From Mesorhizobium sp. CA8 (GTDB lineage Bacteria; Pseudomonadota; Alphaproteobacteria; Rhizobiales; Rhizobiaceae), in assembly GCF_020164955.1 (NCBI RefSeq), contig NZ_JAIUHG010000007.1, positions 1 to 64,000 of the forward strand: DNA of 64,000 nucleotides. Direction: 5' to 3'. A program made the position numbers and the translations under genes. The notes beneath the pieces are model-generated. The model was not told the origin of the DNA and did no database searches. It saw only the letters and a list, made by a program, of their open reading frames with translations. Below, one piece after another: positions 33,918 through 41,943 of this stretch. Each line of letters begins with the position of its first letter. The stretch's first letter is position 1.

Positions 33918-33959
33918 GGTTCGAACCCCAGCAGAGACAGATGAATTCTGATCAGGGAC

Positions 33960-33984
33960 AATGCGTGACAAAGATGATCGTTCC
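33960..33984 (-). promoter_or_regulatory. degenerate EcfG-like promoter of the sigma gene
   Basis: Minus strand GGAAC (33984-33980), then 16 bases and CATT (33963-33960) where CGTT is expected. One mismatch in the -10 element. It could allow weak autoregulation. Confidence 0.35.
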
Positions 33985-34044
33985 TATCCGAAACGAACTT
34001 GCTCGAATGCCGCTTTGGCCAACGGCTTGACAGCCGCGTTCGAG

Positions 34045-34230
34045 TTGGAGGAACCAGCTCGCTACCAGGCCGGCCGCAGCCGCAAAGATTGTGATGGTCG
34101 TGACCGCGCCGAGGATGTTGGTGCTGCGGCTGTCGACCCTGTCGTCTATGATCCTGTCATCGTTGGTCATCAGAAGGATCAGCAGCAGAAGCGGAGGCGT
34201 GGAAAAGCCTTGCACGATGCCATAGGACGT
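34045..34230 (-). pseudogene. remnant of an Nramp-type transporter (C-terminal piece)
   Basis: About 60 codons in one frame resemble the last two helices of a classical Nramp metal transporter (GFSTPPLLLLILLMTNDDRI, then TNILGAVTTITIFAAAAGL). Nothing upstream in any frame supplies the rest of the ~400-residue family. It is distinct from the intact Nramp-fold gene at 36835-38055, whose C-terminus differs. The open frame runs from GTG at 34215 to 33952 but has no ribosome site. A decayed gene end is the best reading. Confidence 0.6.
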
Positions 34231-34334
34231 GGCGACCGAACCGCTGCCGATGTGCCCAGCCGATCAGCGCCTCTCCGATGCAACCGGGTGGCGGCAATTT
34301 CGTTATGGCGGTCTCGATCCATGTGGTGGTGCCC

Positions 34335-34433
34335 ATGAAATCCTTTCAGATGAACTCGTTCCTTCTCGCTCTCGCGTCGGCGGCCTTGATGGCGCCCTTT
34401 GTCGGCTCGCCTGTCGCACGAGCGAGTGGTTAG
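34335..34433 (+). CDS. possible 32-residue secreted peptide or signal-peptide remnant
   Basis: ATG at 34335 to TAG at 34431-34433. The sequence is a textbook signal peptide (SFQMNSFLLALASAALM, then a cleavage-like V-A-R-A) followed by only two or three residues. No good ribosome site is seen. Either a tiny exported peptide or the start of a lost gene. Low confidence. Confidence 0.25.
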   Translation: MKSFQMNSFLLALASAALMAPFVGSPVARASG

Positions 34434-34447
34434 GCTGGTGACAAGAC

Positions 34448-34750
34448 ATGAGCAGATTTTTGCCGCTCACCATCCGCTTCGTCCACGGCGGCACGATGGT
34501 GGTCTCCTCGATCGCAGACGCCAGGAAAGCTCTTGATGGGACCTGGAAGAACAAGGATGCGGCGAGCTATGTAAAGGCGGTGCGCCTGGTGGAAGACGCG
34601 GCCAATGGGATTTGCCGTCCGGCTATCGCTTTTGCGGCCTTTAAGAAGGCAGCCGCCGAGCAAGGACTGCTGGACCCTGTCGGGCCAAGTGCCGCGCTCA
34701 GCATGTTCGACCAGCTCTGGTCACGCGACCGTAAGGGACCGCCGAGGTGA
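34448..34750 (+). CDS. DUF982 protein
   Basis: A 100-residue small rhizobial protein. The family pattern is visible: FLPLTIRFVHGGTMVVSSIADA, a short helix, then ICRPAIAFAAFKKAAAEQGLL. DUF982 proteins occur in many copies in rhizobia and are often in stress or symbiosis regions. Their function is unknown. No EcfG motif was found just upstream. Confidence 0.7.
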   Translation: MSRFLPLTIRFVHGGTMVVSSIADARKALDGTWKNKDAASYVKAVRLVEDAANGICRPAIAFAAFKKAAAEQGLLDPVGPSAALSMFDQLWSRDRKGPPR

Positions 34751-34808
34751 CGCAGGCCCGCCTCGACCGTGCTATTGTCGAATATGAAGGTCACAAAATA
34801 TCTCACCG

Positions 34809-34833
34809 GGAACATCGTTTGATCCTGTTGGTT
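34809..34833 (+). promoter_or_regulatory. EcfG-type promoter of the DUF892 gene
   Basis: GGAAC (34809-34813), 17 bases, GTT (34831-34833), 34 bases before the ATG at 34868. Confidence 0.75.
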
Positions 34834-34867
34834 TTGGAACAGCAACCCAACCGAAGGAGACGTGTCG

Positions 34868-35389
34868 ATGGTGAAGAAAAGTTCGTCCGGCAAGGCGAAC
34901 GGCTTAGAAAGCCTGTTCATGGACGGTCTGAAAGACCTCTACTACGCGGAAAAGAAAATTCTGAGGACACTGCCGAAGATGGCCAAGGCGGCGCAGGCAG
35001 AAGACGTGAGCGCGGCTTTCGAAAAGCATCGCACCGAGACGGAAGGCCAGGTCGACCGGCTCGAGCAGGTTTTCGAAATGCTCGGCAAGCCGGCACGGGG
35101 CAAGACCTGCCCAGCGATCGACGGCATCATCGAGGAGGGTTCGGAGGTCCTCGAGGAATACAAGGACGAGCCGGCACTCGACGCGGGCCTTGTGGCGGCC
35201 GCCCAGGCGGTCGAGCACTATGAAATAGCGCGCTACGGCACGCTGATCGCCTGGGCGGAGCAACTGGGGCTGAAAGACGCCCTCCCCTTGCTGCGCGAGA
35301 CCCTCAAGGAAGAATCCGCCACCGACGAGGCACTTACCAAGCTCGGCGAAAGCGGTGCGAACGAGCGGGCCCTGCAGGCGGCCGCGTGA
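34868..35389 (+). CDS. DUF892 (YciE/YciF-type) ferritin-like protein
   Basis: A 173-residue four-helix protein. The ATG at 34868 was chosen because AAGGAGA (34854-34860) is seven bases upstream; a GTG at 34862 is too close. Ferritin-like carboxylate/histidine positions are present: ESLFMDGLKDLYYAEKKIL, E-x6-H regions, and AVEHYEIARYGTL near the end. Family members are stress-induced and probably bind di-metal centres. An EcfG promoter and a strong hairpin frame it as a single-gene unit. Confidence 0.85.
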   Translation: MVKKSSSGKANGLESLFMDGLKDLYYAEKKILRTLPKMAKAAQAEDVSAAFEKHRTETEGQVDRLEQVFEMLGKPARGKTCPAIDGIIEEGSEVLEEYKDEPALDAGLVAAAQAVEHYEIARYGTLIAWAEQLGLKDALPLLRETLKEESATDEALTKLGESGANERALQAAA

Positions 35390-35441
35390 GGCGCCTGGCA
35401 TAAGCTCGTTTGCATGCCAAAGGCCAAGTTTGGCGATGCGG

Positions 35442-35460
35442 CCCCGGTCTGCGACCGGGG
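35442..35460 (+). terminator. hairpin after the DUF892 gene
   Basis: Perfect 8-base arms CCCCGGTC-TGC-GACCGGGG, 53 bases after the stop at 35389. The following TCGCGATCTTTG has only a weak U-run. Confidence 0.55.
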
Positions 35461-35674
35461 TCGCGATCTTTGTTGACCAACCGCCAAGAGCGTGCGAAGG
35501 CTGGGTCAGCCTTGAGGCCTTTTTCGGTCGGAACATGTCGACCGTAGGTGTTCCAAACGCTGGTTGATATACCGGCCGCCGGCGGCTAAGCCGAGGCAAG
35601 TTGCGCAAGGGCTGCTGCCACAGATTATCGAGAAAGACCGAACGTCGATTGCTGCCGGGAGGTCCTGGGGTTGC

Positions 35675-35920
35675 CTACTTGGAGCCTCGATTCTTGTTGT
35701 GGGCACTTTCTTGATTTTTACCGCGAAGCATGTTGCGATCGTCTGGATCAACTAGGTCAGGCGTGTCGCCCCTGAGGTTCGACCCCTTCCGCCGTGCCTC
35801 GCGCTCCGCCGCGGACCGCTTCAGCTCCGCTTCGGCTTCCAATTCCTTGGGCGCGTTCTTCGTATTCTCACGCTCCTCGATGACACGTATCTGCTGATCG
35901 TGGGTCTTGCGTCCAGTCAT
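35675..35920 (-). CDS. small charged conserved protein
   Basis: An 81-residue hydrophilic protein that starts MTGRKTHDQQIRVIEERENT, a motif shared by many rhizobial small proteins I recognise but cannot name. The middle is a charged helix, and the end is Asn/Lys-rich (NQESAHNKNRGSK). AGGAG lies six bases before the ATG, and an exact EcfG promoter about 26 bases further up. Likely a stress protein of unknown function. Confidence 0.75.
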   Translation of the reverse strand: MTGRKTHDQQIRVIEERENTKNAPKELEAEAELKRSAAEREARRKGSNLRGDTPDLVDPDDRNMLRGKNQESAHNKNRGSK

Positions 35921-35945
35921 TGCTCGCTCCTGCCTTTTTGACGGT

Positions 35946-35970
35946 AACGGCAGTTGGACTCGATCGTTCC
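35946..35970 (-). promoter_or_regulatory. EcfG-type promoter, minus strand
   Basis: Minus strand GGAAC (35970-35966), 17 bases, GTT (35948-35946). Drives the gene starting at 35920. Confidence 0.75.
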
Positions 35971-36119
35971 GGCAGGAGGAGTTTCCTTGGGCAAAAATTC
36001 GATATGGCGAGAATAGCGGTCCAGCGGCCTGGGCGTCGGCAAGTCGGGCTCATCTGGACACCGGCAGCGCGCCTGCGATCGATGCAAAGCGTCTCGAATG
36101 CCATCGGAAGACTCCCGTT

Positions 36120-36473
36120 TCAACTGTCGCGCTGGTGGAGGGCTGAGCTTGTCCGACAACCGGCACCTTCGAAGCCGGAAAGCTCGTCATCGGAGCAGAG
36201 CAGCCGCGGGTGCGCCGGATCGGTAATGTCGAGCTTGTCCCAAGGTATGCGATAGAGGCCTTGCCGGCGACGCAGTCCGAAGAAATCGAGCAATGCCGTG
36301 CCGACGGTCGATGCGGACAGACGTTCGAACGCGGCGAAGATGCCGACATGAAATTCGGTCACGACGAGATCGTCACCATCCTGCTCGGCGATGATCTCCT
36401 CGATATAGCCGATGGGCCTACCGCGCTTAGACCACACGCGCCGACCAGCCAGATGCTCGAGGTTCACATTCAT
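36120..36473 (-). CDS. PRC-barrel-like protein
   Basis: A 117-residue protein from the ATG at 36473 (NVNLEHLAGRRVWSKRG). Codons further upstream are antiphase to the preceding gene. The sequence G-R-R-V-W, then GRPIGYIEEIIAE and the closing W-D-K-L-D-I-T-D fit a PRC-barrel-type beta domain. It lies two bases after the gene at 36476-36838, with which it probably acts as an accessory to the Nramp-fold transporter upstream. The function is unknown. Confidence 0.7.
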   Translation of the reverse strand: MNVNLEHLAGRRVWSKRGRPIGYIEEIIAEQDGDDLVVTEFHVGIFAAFERLSASTVGTALLDFFGLRRRQGLYRIPWDKLDITDPAHPRLLCSDDELSGFEGAGCRTSSALHQRDS

Positions 36474-36475
36474 CC

Positions 36476-36838
36476 TCAGGCTCCCGGGATTCGGCCGACG
36501 ACATGATTGCGAAGCCAGCGCTGCCAGGCCAAGATTTTGGTCCTGCGCACGTCGATATCGAATTCGATGTCGACGCCGATGTCGCGCACCTTGTTCCACG
36601 CTATCCGATGCGGCCTTGCCTGGCGCTTGCCGCTAACCTTTGCCGCGAGCTGGACGGTCCATCGCCCAGGCCGCGCGCCAAGCCGGCGCGCCAATGCGAT
36701 CGAGCCAAGTTCGACGGCGACGAGCCTGGGCGGCTTGCCTTGCCTCAGCTCGGCGACCAGGCCATCAACCTTGCCGATCTTGACCTGCTCGCGATCGACG
36801 ACCTGCTTGTCCAGTATGTCGCGCAGCAGTTGCATCAT
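36476..36838 (-). CDS. PRC-barrel-domain protein
   Basis: A 120-residue protein in ATGA overlap with the transporter gene. It begins MMQLLRDILDKQVVDREQVK, and IGKVDGLVAEL is the typical PRC-barrel strand-turn-strand. The C-terminus contains WNKVRDIGVDIEFDID. PRC-barrel modules are also found fused to magnesium transporters and may act as regulatory or ion-sensing parts. Translational coupling to the transporter supports a joint role (inference). Confidence 0.75.
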   Translation of the reverse strand: MMQLLRDILDKQVVDREQVKIGKVDGLVAELRQGKPPRLVAVELGSIALARRLGARPGRWTVQLAAKVSGKRQARPHRIAWNKVRDIGVDIEFDIDVRRTKILAWQRWLRNHVVGRIPGA

Positions 36839-38055
36839 GTGCCTCCGAATATCTGCAGCGGAATGGTCACCACCGCCAGCACGAAGCCGAGCGCGATGAC
36901 GAAAATCACGGCCGCGTTCGAAATGACACCGTTGCGATGCTTGCCGACATAGCGGTCGTCGTTCAGCAGGAAAAGGAATGGCACGACCGTCAGCGGCAGG
37001 CTGGCCGCGGTCAGCGCCATCGAGAAGATGGTGAGCTTCAACGGGTCCAGACCGAGCGCTATCGGGACGGCGGCGAGGAAGAGCGTCAATGTGTAGACGA
37101 GGCTGAATCCGGGATCGTCGCGCGGCTTCAGATCCTCACCCCACGTCCAGCCGAATCCCTGCGCGACGAGATAGGCCTGCTGCAGCGCCACTTCGAGAGC
37201 GGCTCCGAAACAGGCGATGCCCAGCGAAGCAACGAAAAGGACGAAGCCCCAGAAGCCAAAGATCGGGATCAGCATCAGCGGAAGCTGGTTGTAGTCGTCC
37301 ACTTCGGTAATGCCATGAGCACCGAGAACCAGCGCTGCCACGATCAGAACGCCCACCGAAATGGTTCCGCCAAAGCCCATGCCAAGACCGGCAATCGCCC
37401 GATTGGTGCCGAGGTAACTCTTGTCCCACTGGTCCTCGATCGCCCCGGAGGAATAGAACATGAAAAGGTAAGGCGAGATCGAGGCGCCGAGAATGCTGAC
37501 GGCCATGAACCAGTATTTTGCCGTGTCGTGCTGCGGCAGGCTGGGCACGGCCCCGACCGCCACCTCTTTCCATTCGGGGCGGAGCATCACGGCTGCGACG
37601 ACGAAGCAGAGCGTGACCAGGCCAAGCATCGACACCCCTTTTTCGATGAGGCCGAATGTGCCTTTCCACAACAGCAGCCAAGCCAGGAAAGCCACCGGCA
37701 AGGCCCACCATTGATAGCTGATCCCCGTGGCAAGCTCGGCAGCGATGGCAACGCCGCCAATCTCGGCGGAAAGCACCAGGAAGTTGACCAGCAAGGTTGC
37801 AAGCAGCGGCCAGATGAAAGCATTGAAGCCGAACCGTTCGCGGATGCCGTCGGCGATGGTGTGATGACTGACCGCAGCGAAGCGACCGGCCATCTCGACC
37901 AGGAAGATGATGCAGATGGTGCCGAGCACCACCGCCCAGATTAGCTGAAAGCCGAACAGCGCGCCGGCCTGCGCCGCCGTCGCCATCGACCCGACCTCCA
38001 GGAACCCGCCCACGCTGGTGACGACGCCGAGCGAGATCTCCAGCAGCTTCTTCAT
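36835..38055 (-). CDS. Nramp-fold transporter with non-canonical metal site
   Basis: A 406-residue polytopic protein with about eleven helices and the Nramp layout (AQAGALFGFQLIWAVVLG, then SILGASISPYLFMFY, then YLGTNRAIAGLGMGFGG). The metal-site residues of classical manganese/iron Nramps are missing. Helix 1 has GGFLEVGS where DPGN is expected, and helix 6 has SISPYLF where an A-x-x-MPHN-type motif is expected. The substrate is therefore probably not Mn2+, or it binds differently, as in Nramp-related magnesium transporters. It is in an operon with a lipoprotein upstream (ATGA overlap) and two PRC-barrel genes downstream. Confidence 0.8.
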   Translation of the reverse strand: MKKLLEISLGVVTSVGGFLEVGSMATAAQAGALFGFQLIWAVVLGTICIIFLVEMAGRFAAVSHHTIADGIRERFGFNAFIWPLLATLLVNFLVLSAEIGGVAIAAELATGISYQWWALPVAFLAWLLLWKGTFGLIEKGVSMLGLVTLCFVVAAVMLRPEWKEVAVGAVPSLPQHDTAKYWFMAVSILGASISPYLFMFYSSGAIEDQWDKSYLGTNRAIAGLGMGFGGTISVGVLIVAALVLGAHGITEVDDYNQLPLMLIPIFGFWGFVLFVASLGIACFGAALEVALQQAYLVAQGFGWTWGEDLKPRDDPGFSLVYTLTLFLAAVPIALGLDPLKLTIFSMALTAASLPLTVVPFLFLLNDDRYVGKHRNGVISNAAVIFVIALGFVLAVVTIPLQIFGGT

Positions 38056-38483
38056 CGTTGCGGCAAGAAATAGTTTCGATATGCGGTGGCGAGATCCCGC
38101 TGCGCGACCCGAAGCTCCTGTTGCGCCTGACCGACCTGCGCATGCTGTTCGGCCTCGACCGCGTCCTTGGCCCGCTTTGCCGCGTTCGACAGCCGGCTGA
38201 CAGCCGCCGCTAAGGCATCTCGCTTTGTCCGGTCGGACGGAGACGCCGATTCAACTTGCTGGCCGGCTTCGTCGAGCGTCCCGGCAAAGGATTGCAGGGC
38301 AGCCGATGCGTAGTGTGCCGGCGCCGCGCCGGAAAGCCAGGCGTCACTCACCAGCACCGCTGCCTGCGCCGTCGAGGCCGCAAGCTTCGATTGCTGGTCA
38401 ACGGTTTCGGACGAGGAGCAGGAAGCAAGCATCAGTGCAAGCACCTGCAGTAGCGCCAGTCTCCGCCAGGCAATGCTGCTCAA
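38052..38483 (-). CDS. small lipoprotein
   Basis: About 143 residues. The frame is open from a TTG at 38507. I prefer TTG at 38483, which follows GGGAGG. The lipobox L-A-S-C follows a hydrophobic stretch (LALLQVLALMLASC), giving an acylated cysteine at residue 22. The mature part is helical, with a heptad-like alanine/glutamine pattern up to the end (QQELRVAQRDLATAYRNY), so it may form a periplasmic coiled coil. First gene of the Nramp-fold operon. The family is unknown. The near-EcfG site at 38519-38543 has CTT instead of GTT. Confidence 0.55.
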   Translation of the reverse strand: MSSIAWRRLALLQVLALMLASCSSSETVDQQSKLAASTAQAAVLVSDAWLSGAAPAHYASAALQSFAGTLDEAGQQVESASPSDRTKRDALAAAVSRLSNAAKRAKDAVEAEQHAQVGQAQQELRVAQRDLATAYRNYFLPQR

Positions 38484-38589
38484 TGGCCTCCCTCGCTCCT
38501 GCTGCAAAACATGAAGATAAGGCCGCGCCGGTCGGAAGGTTCCGCACCGGGACCAATTGGACGGCAGTGTCCGTTGGCCAGTTCCGCCA

Positions 38590-38773
38590 ACCGGAGAGGC
38601 TGGCGGATGCGAAGCTCGGCCTGGAAAAGGTGAGCCAGGCCGCCATACCGGCCAGGCGCATCGGCCGTCCCGAAGAGTTTGCAGCGCTGGCGGCCTTCCT
38701 CGCCTCCGATCGCGCCTCCTACATCACCGACCAGGCCATCGCCTGCGACGGCGGCGTGCTCTGGTCCATCTGA
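38590..38773 (+). pseudogene. C-terminal remnant of a short-chain dehydrogenase
   Basis: The last ~60 codons resemble the end of FabG-like dehydrogenases (IPARRIGRPEEFAALAAFLASD, then YITDQAIACDGG). The Rossmann glycine motif and the S-Y-K triad are absent. Upstream codons in the same frame are antisense to the lipoprotein gene and look artificial. It lies 23 bases from the end of clpV and marks the left edge of the T6SS island, consistent with a former insertion or deletion boundary. Confidence 0.65.
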
Positions 38774-38796
38774 GGATAGCTTCCCTCACCGGAGGC

Positions 38797-41622
38797 CTAT
38801 TCGAACGAGTAGGTAAATCCTTCCGGCGACGCACCCACGGTGACTTTTGCCATCTTCTTGCCCTCGAGCGAGCGGTTGAGCACGCCGCGGCTCAGCTCCG
38901 GCAGCAGTGTGTTGGTGAGGATGGCGTCGATCATGCGCCCGCCGGATTCGATCTCGGTGCAGCGCGCCTTGACCAAGTCCATCACGCCGTCGCCGATCAC
39001 CAGCTCGGCGTCGTTGGTGGCCTTGAGGCGCCTGGCGATCTTGCCGAACTGGTGACGGGCGATCGCCTCGATCATGGAATCCGACAACGGGTAGTAGGGT
39101 ATCGTGACGACGCGGCCGAGGAAGGCGGCCGGGAAGACCTTCAGCAGCGGGGCGCGTAGCGCGGTGTCGAGATCGTCGATGCCGGTCCGCACCGTGCCGT
39201 TCTTGGTACGATCCATGATGACGTCGGAACCGACATTCGAGGTGAGCAGGATCAGCGTGTTCTTGAAGTCGATGCGACGGCCTTCGCTGTCGTCCATCAT
39301 GCCCTTGTCGAAGACCTGGAAAAAAATCTCGTGCACATCCGGATGCGCCTTCTCGACCTCGTCGAGCAGGATCACCGAATAGGGTTTCCTGCGTACCGCC
39401 TCGGTCAGGATGCCGCCCTTGCCGTAGCCGACATAGCCGGGCGGCGCGCCCTTGAGCGTCGAGACGGTGTGCGCTTCCTGGAATTCCGACATGTTGATCG
39501 AGATCAGGTTCTGCTCGCCGCCGTAAAGCGTCTCGGCGAGCGCCAGCGCGGTCTCGGTCTTGCCGACGCCGGAGGGGCCGCAAAGCAGGAACACGCCGAC
39601 CGGTTTTTCCGGCGCGCCGAGGCCGGCGCGGCTGGTCTGCACGCGCCTGGCGATCATCTCCATGGCGTGATCCTGGCCGACGACGCGCTCGGACAGGGTC
39701 GCGGCGAGCTTGAGCGCCTTTTCGGTCTGGCTGGAGAGCATGCGCCCGGTCGGGATGCCGGTCCAGTCCTGCACCACGGCGGCGACCGCATTCCGGTCGA
39801 CCGACGGCAGGATGAGCGGCGTCTCGCCTTGCGCCGCGGCAAGTTCGGCCATCAGCTCGCGCAACCGCGCGAGATTGGCGGCCGCTTCGTCTGCCGGCTC
39901 GGCGAACACTGCTTCGGCGTTCGCAGGCTTGACCCCATTGGCTTTCGAGGCCTTCTTCGTCTCGTCAGCCTTGCTCTCGCCAATCTTGGTTTCGGGAGCC
40001 TTTTGCTCGGGCGTCTTTTCCAAACCCGCCGCACTCGCCGTCTCCGCAGCGGCCTCTTTGCCCGCCGCCTCGTCGAGCGGCACGCCTTCGCCGCGCAATT
40101 TCGCTCGCAGGTCGAGTATCTCGGTCACCAAAGCCTTTTCCCGGTCCCAGCGCGCCTGGGCGGCGGCCAAGCTCGTCTCGGTTTCCGCCAGCCCGGCATC
40201 GACGCGGGCCTGCCGGTCGGCGACGTCGATACCGATCGCCGCCTCGCGGCCGATGATGCCGCTCTCGACCTCCAGCGCCTGGCGGCGGCGCAGGATGTCC
40301 TCGACCTCGGCCGGCGTGGCATGCTGCGAGACCGCGACGCGGGCGCAAGCGGTGTCGAGCAGGCTGACGGCCTTGTCCGGCAGTTGCCTGGCCGGGATAT
40401 AGCGATGCGAAAGCGAGACCGCCGCCTCGATCGCCTCGTCCAGGATCTGCACCTTGTGGTGCTGCTCCAGGACCCCTGCGACGCCGCGCAGCATCAGCAC
40501 GGCCACCGCTTCCGAGGGCTCCTCGATCTTGACCACCTGGAAACGACGGGTGAGCGCCGGATCCTTCTCGATATGCTGCTTGTACTCGGCCCAGGTCGTG
40601 GCCGCGATGGTGCGAAGCTCGCCGCGCGCCAATGCCGGTTTCAAGAGATTGGCGGCATCGCCGGTGCCGGCCGCGCCGCCGGCGCCGATCAGGGTATGCG
40701 CCTCGTCTATGAACAGGATGATCGGCACCTCTGAGGCCTGGACCTCGTCGATGACCGCCTTGAGCCGCTTCTCGAACTCGCCCTTGACGCTGGCGCCCGC
40801 CTGCATCAGCCCGACATCGAGCATGCGCAGGCTGACATTCTGCAGCGTCGGCGGCACGTCGCCCTGGGCGATGCGCAGCGCAAAACCCTCGACCACCGCC
40901 GTCTTGCCGACGCCCGCCTCACCGGTCAGGATCGGGTTGTTTTGCCGGCGTCGCATCAGGATGTCAACGATCTGCCTTATTTCCGGATCGCGGCCGACGA
41001 CCGGATCGATCTTGCCGTCCCGGGCGCGGTGGGTGAGGTCGATGGCGTATTTCGCCAGCGCCGAATCCCCGCCCGGACCGCGCTTCATCGGCGTCTCGGA
41101 GGCGGGCTCGGCGGGCGGTGAGCCGGCTTCGAGCGAGCCCTCGGTGACATCGGCGAAGCGGGAAATGACACCGTCGGCGTCGATCTTGTCGAACTCGGCG
41201 CTGATCTTGGAGACCAGGCCTTCCAGCGCCGGCGTCTTCAGGCAGGCAAGCAGGATATGAGCGCTGCGCACCTCCTCCACGCCGAATTCCAGCGTTGCCA
41301 GGTTCCAACCCTCCTGGATGGCATGGAAGATATGGTCGGAGAATTCCTCCACCGAGGTGGCCCCATAGGGCAGCTTGTCGACGGCGCGGGTCATGTCGGC
41401 CGTCAGCCGGCTGACATCCAGTCCGGCGTCGGCGACGATCATCTGGACATCCGAGCGCTCGGACAGCACCAGCTGCTGGATGAAATGGGCGAGCTCGACA
41501 TAGGGATTGCCGCGCAGCTTGGCCGTGTCGGCCGCGGCTTTGAAGGCGCGCACCCCGGTGGCGTTGAGCTTGGCGACCAGTTCCTTACGCTTGAAGCTCT
41601 GCGATGACCGGCGCTGTTCCAT
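38797..41622 (-). CDS. tssH: T6SS ATPase ClpV
   Basis: A 941-residue AAA+ disaggregase that recycles contracted sheath. I chose the ATG at 41622 (MEQRRSSQSFKRKELVAKLN); the 43 codons further upstream are leader DNA. It has a Clp N-domain to ~160 and AAA-1 with Walker A GEAGVGKT (234-241). The central coiled-coil region contains a Lys/Ala/Glu-rich insertion. AAA-2 has Walker A GPSGVGKT (682-689) and Walker B VILLDE. The C-terminal tail is of ClpB type. It is divergent from the main T6SS operon across a 321-base control region. Confidence 0.92.
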   Translation of the reverse strand: MEQRRSSQSFKRKELVAKLNATGVRAFKAAADTAKLRGNPYVELAHFIQQLVLSERSDVQMIVADAGLDVSRLTADMTRAVDKLPYGATSVEEFSDHIFHAIQEGWNLATLEFGVEEVRSAHILLACLKTPALEGLVSKISAEFDKIDADGVISRFADVTEGSLEAGSPPAEPASETPMKRGPGGDSALAKYAIDLTHRARDGKIDPVVGRDPEIRQIVDILMRRRQNNPILTGEAGVGKTAVVEGFALRIAQGDVPPTLQNVSLRMLDVGLMQAGASVKGEFEKRLKAVIDEVQASEVPIILFIDEAHTLIGAGGAAGTGDAANLLKPALARGELRTIAATTWAEYKQHIEKDPALTRRFQVVKIEEPSEAVAVLMLRGVAGVLEQHHKVQILDEAIEAAVSLSHRYIPARQLPDKAVSLLDTACARVAVSQHATPAEVEDILRRRQALEVESGIIGREAAIGIDVADRQARVDAGLAETETSLAAAQARWDREKALVTEILDLRAKLRGEGVPLDEAAGKEAAAETASAAGLEKTPEQKAPETKIGESKADETKKASKANGVKPANAEAVFAEPADEAAANLARLRELMAELAAAQGETPLILPSVDRNAVAAVVQDWTGIPTGRMLSSQTEKALKLAATLSERVVGQDHAMEMIARRVQTSRAGLGAPEKPVGVFLLCGPSGVGKTETALALAETLYGGEQNLISINMSEFQEAHTVSTLKGAPPGYVGYGKGGILTEAVRRKPYSVILLDEVEKAHPDVHEIFFQVFDKGMMDDSEGRRIDFKNTLILLTSNVGSDVIMDRTKNGTVRTGIDDLDTALRAPLLKVFPAAFLGRVVTIPYYPLSDSMIEAIARHQFGKIARRLKATNDAELVIGDGVMDLVKARCTEIESGGRMIDAILTNTLLPELSRGVLNRSLEGKKMAKVTVGASPEGFTYSFE

Positions 41623-41943
41623 CGAACCTGCTCCCGCACTCTGCCGACCGTACCCTGCCATATAAGCGGCTGCTTGACAAAGCCGTGCGGCGGATAAGGC
41701 GCCGGGCGGCACCGCCCGGTTACATAAGCCTTGCAAACTCGTGGCCAACAAACACGATTGCTGTCCCGGCTATGCGAGCCATTTCACATACCGGACCTGG
41801 CAATCGCGCAATGGGTTTCGCCGAAGAGAACGGTCGCGTTTAGCTTCCGTTAGTTTTTGCGCAGATGCTCAATTGTCGTCGCATGAGGCCAGTGATAACG
41901 TTACGTCACATAGGGGTCTCAGGGCCGCTGGCTGGGGGTTGGT
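41623..41943. other. divergent T6SS promoter region
   Basis: 321 bases between clpV and tssA with no gene. No EcfG motif and no convincing sigma-54 element (GG-N10-GC) is seen. It contains the strong hairpin at 41702-41719 and an AACGTT palindrome within GTGATAACGTTACGTCAC near 41,890. Promoters for both T6SS units must lie here. Confidence 0.7.
41702..41719. promoter_or_regulatory. perfect 8-base inverted repeat in the T6SS control region
   Basis: CCGGGCGG-CA-CCGCCCGG, about 80 bases upstream of the clpV ATG. It could be an operator or an RNA hairpin in the clpV leader. Confidence 0.4.

Noticed and set aside
35564-35755. 63-codon frame with a hydrophobic C-terminal helix, TTG start
   Set aside because: No ribosome site, a TTG start, and its end is antisense to the well-supported gene at 35675-35920.
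38519-38543. EcfG-like site before the lipoprotein gene
   Set aside because: The -10 reads CTT. Kept only as a note.
39331-40734. 467-codon open frame on the plus strand
   Set aside because: Antisense to clpV, no ribosome site and no recognisable domain.
41623-41943. Sigma-54 promoter for the T6SS operons
   Set aside because: Candidate GG and GC dinucleotides do not have the required 10-base spacing.
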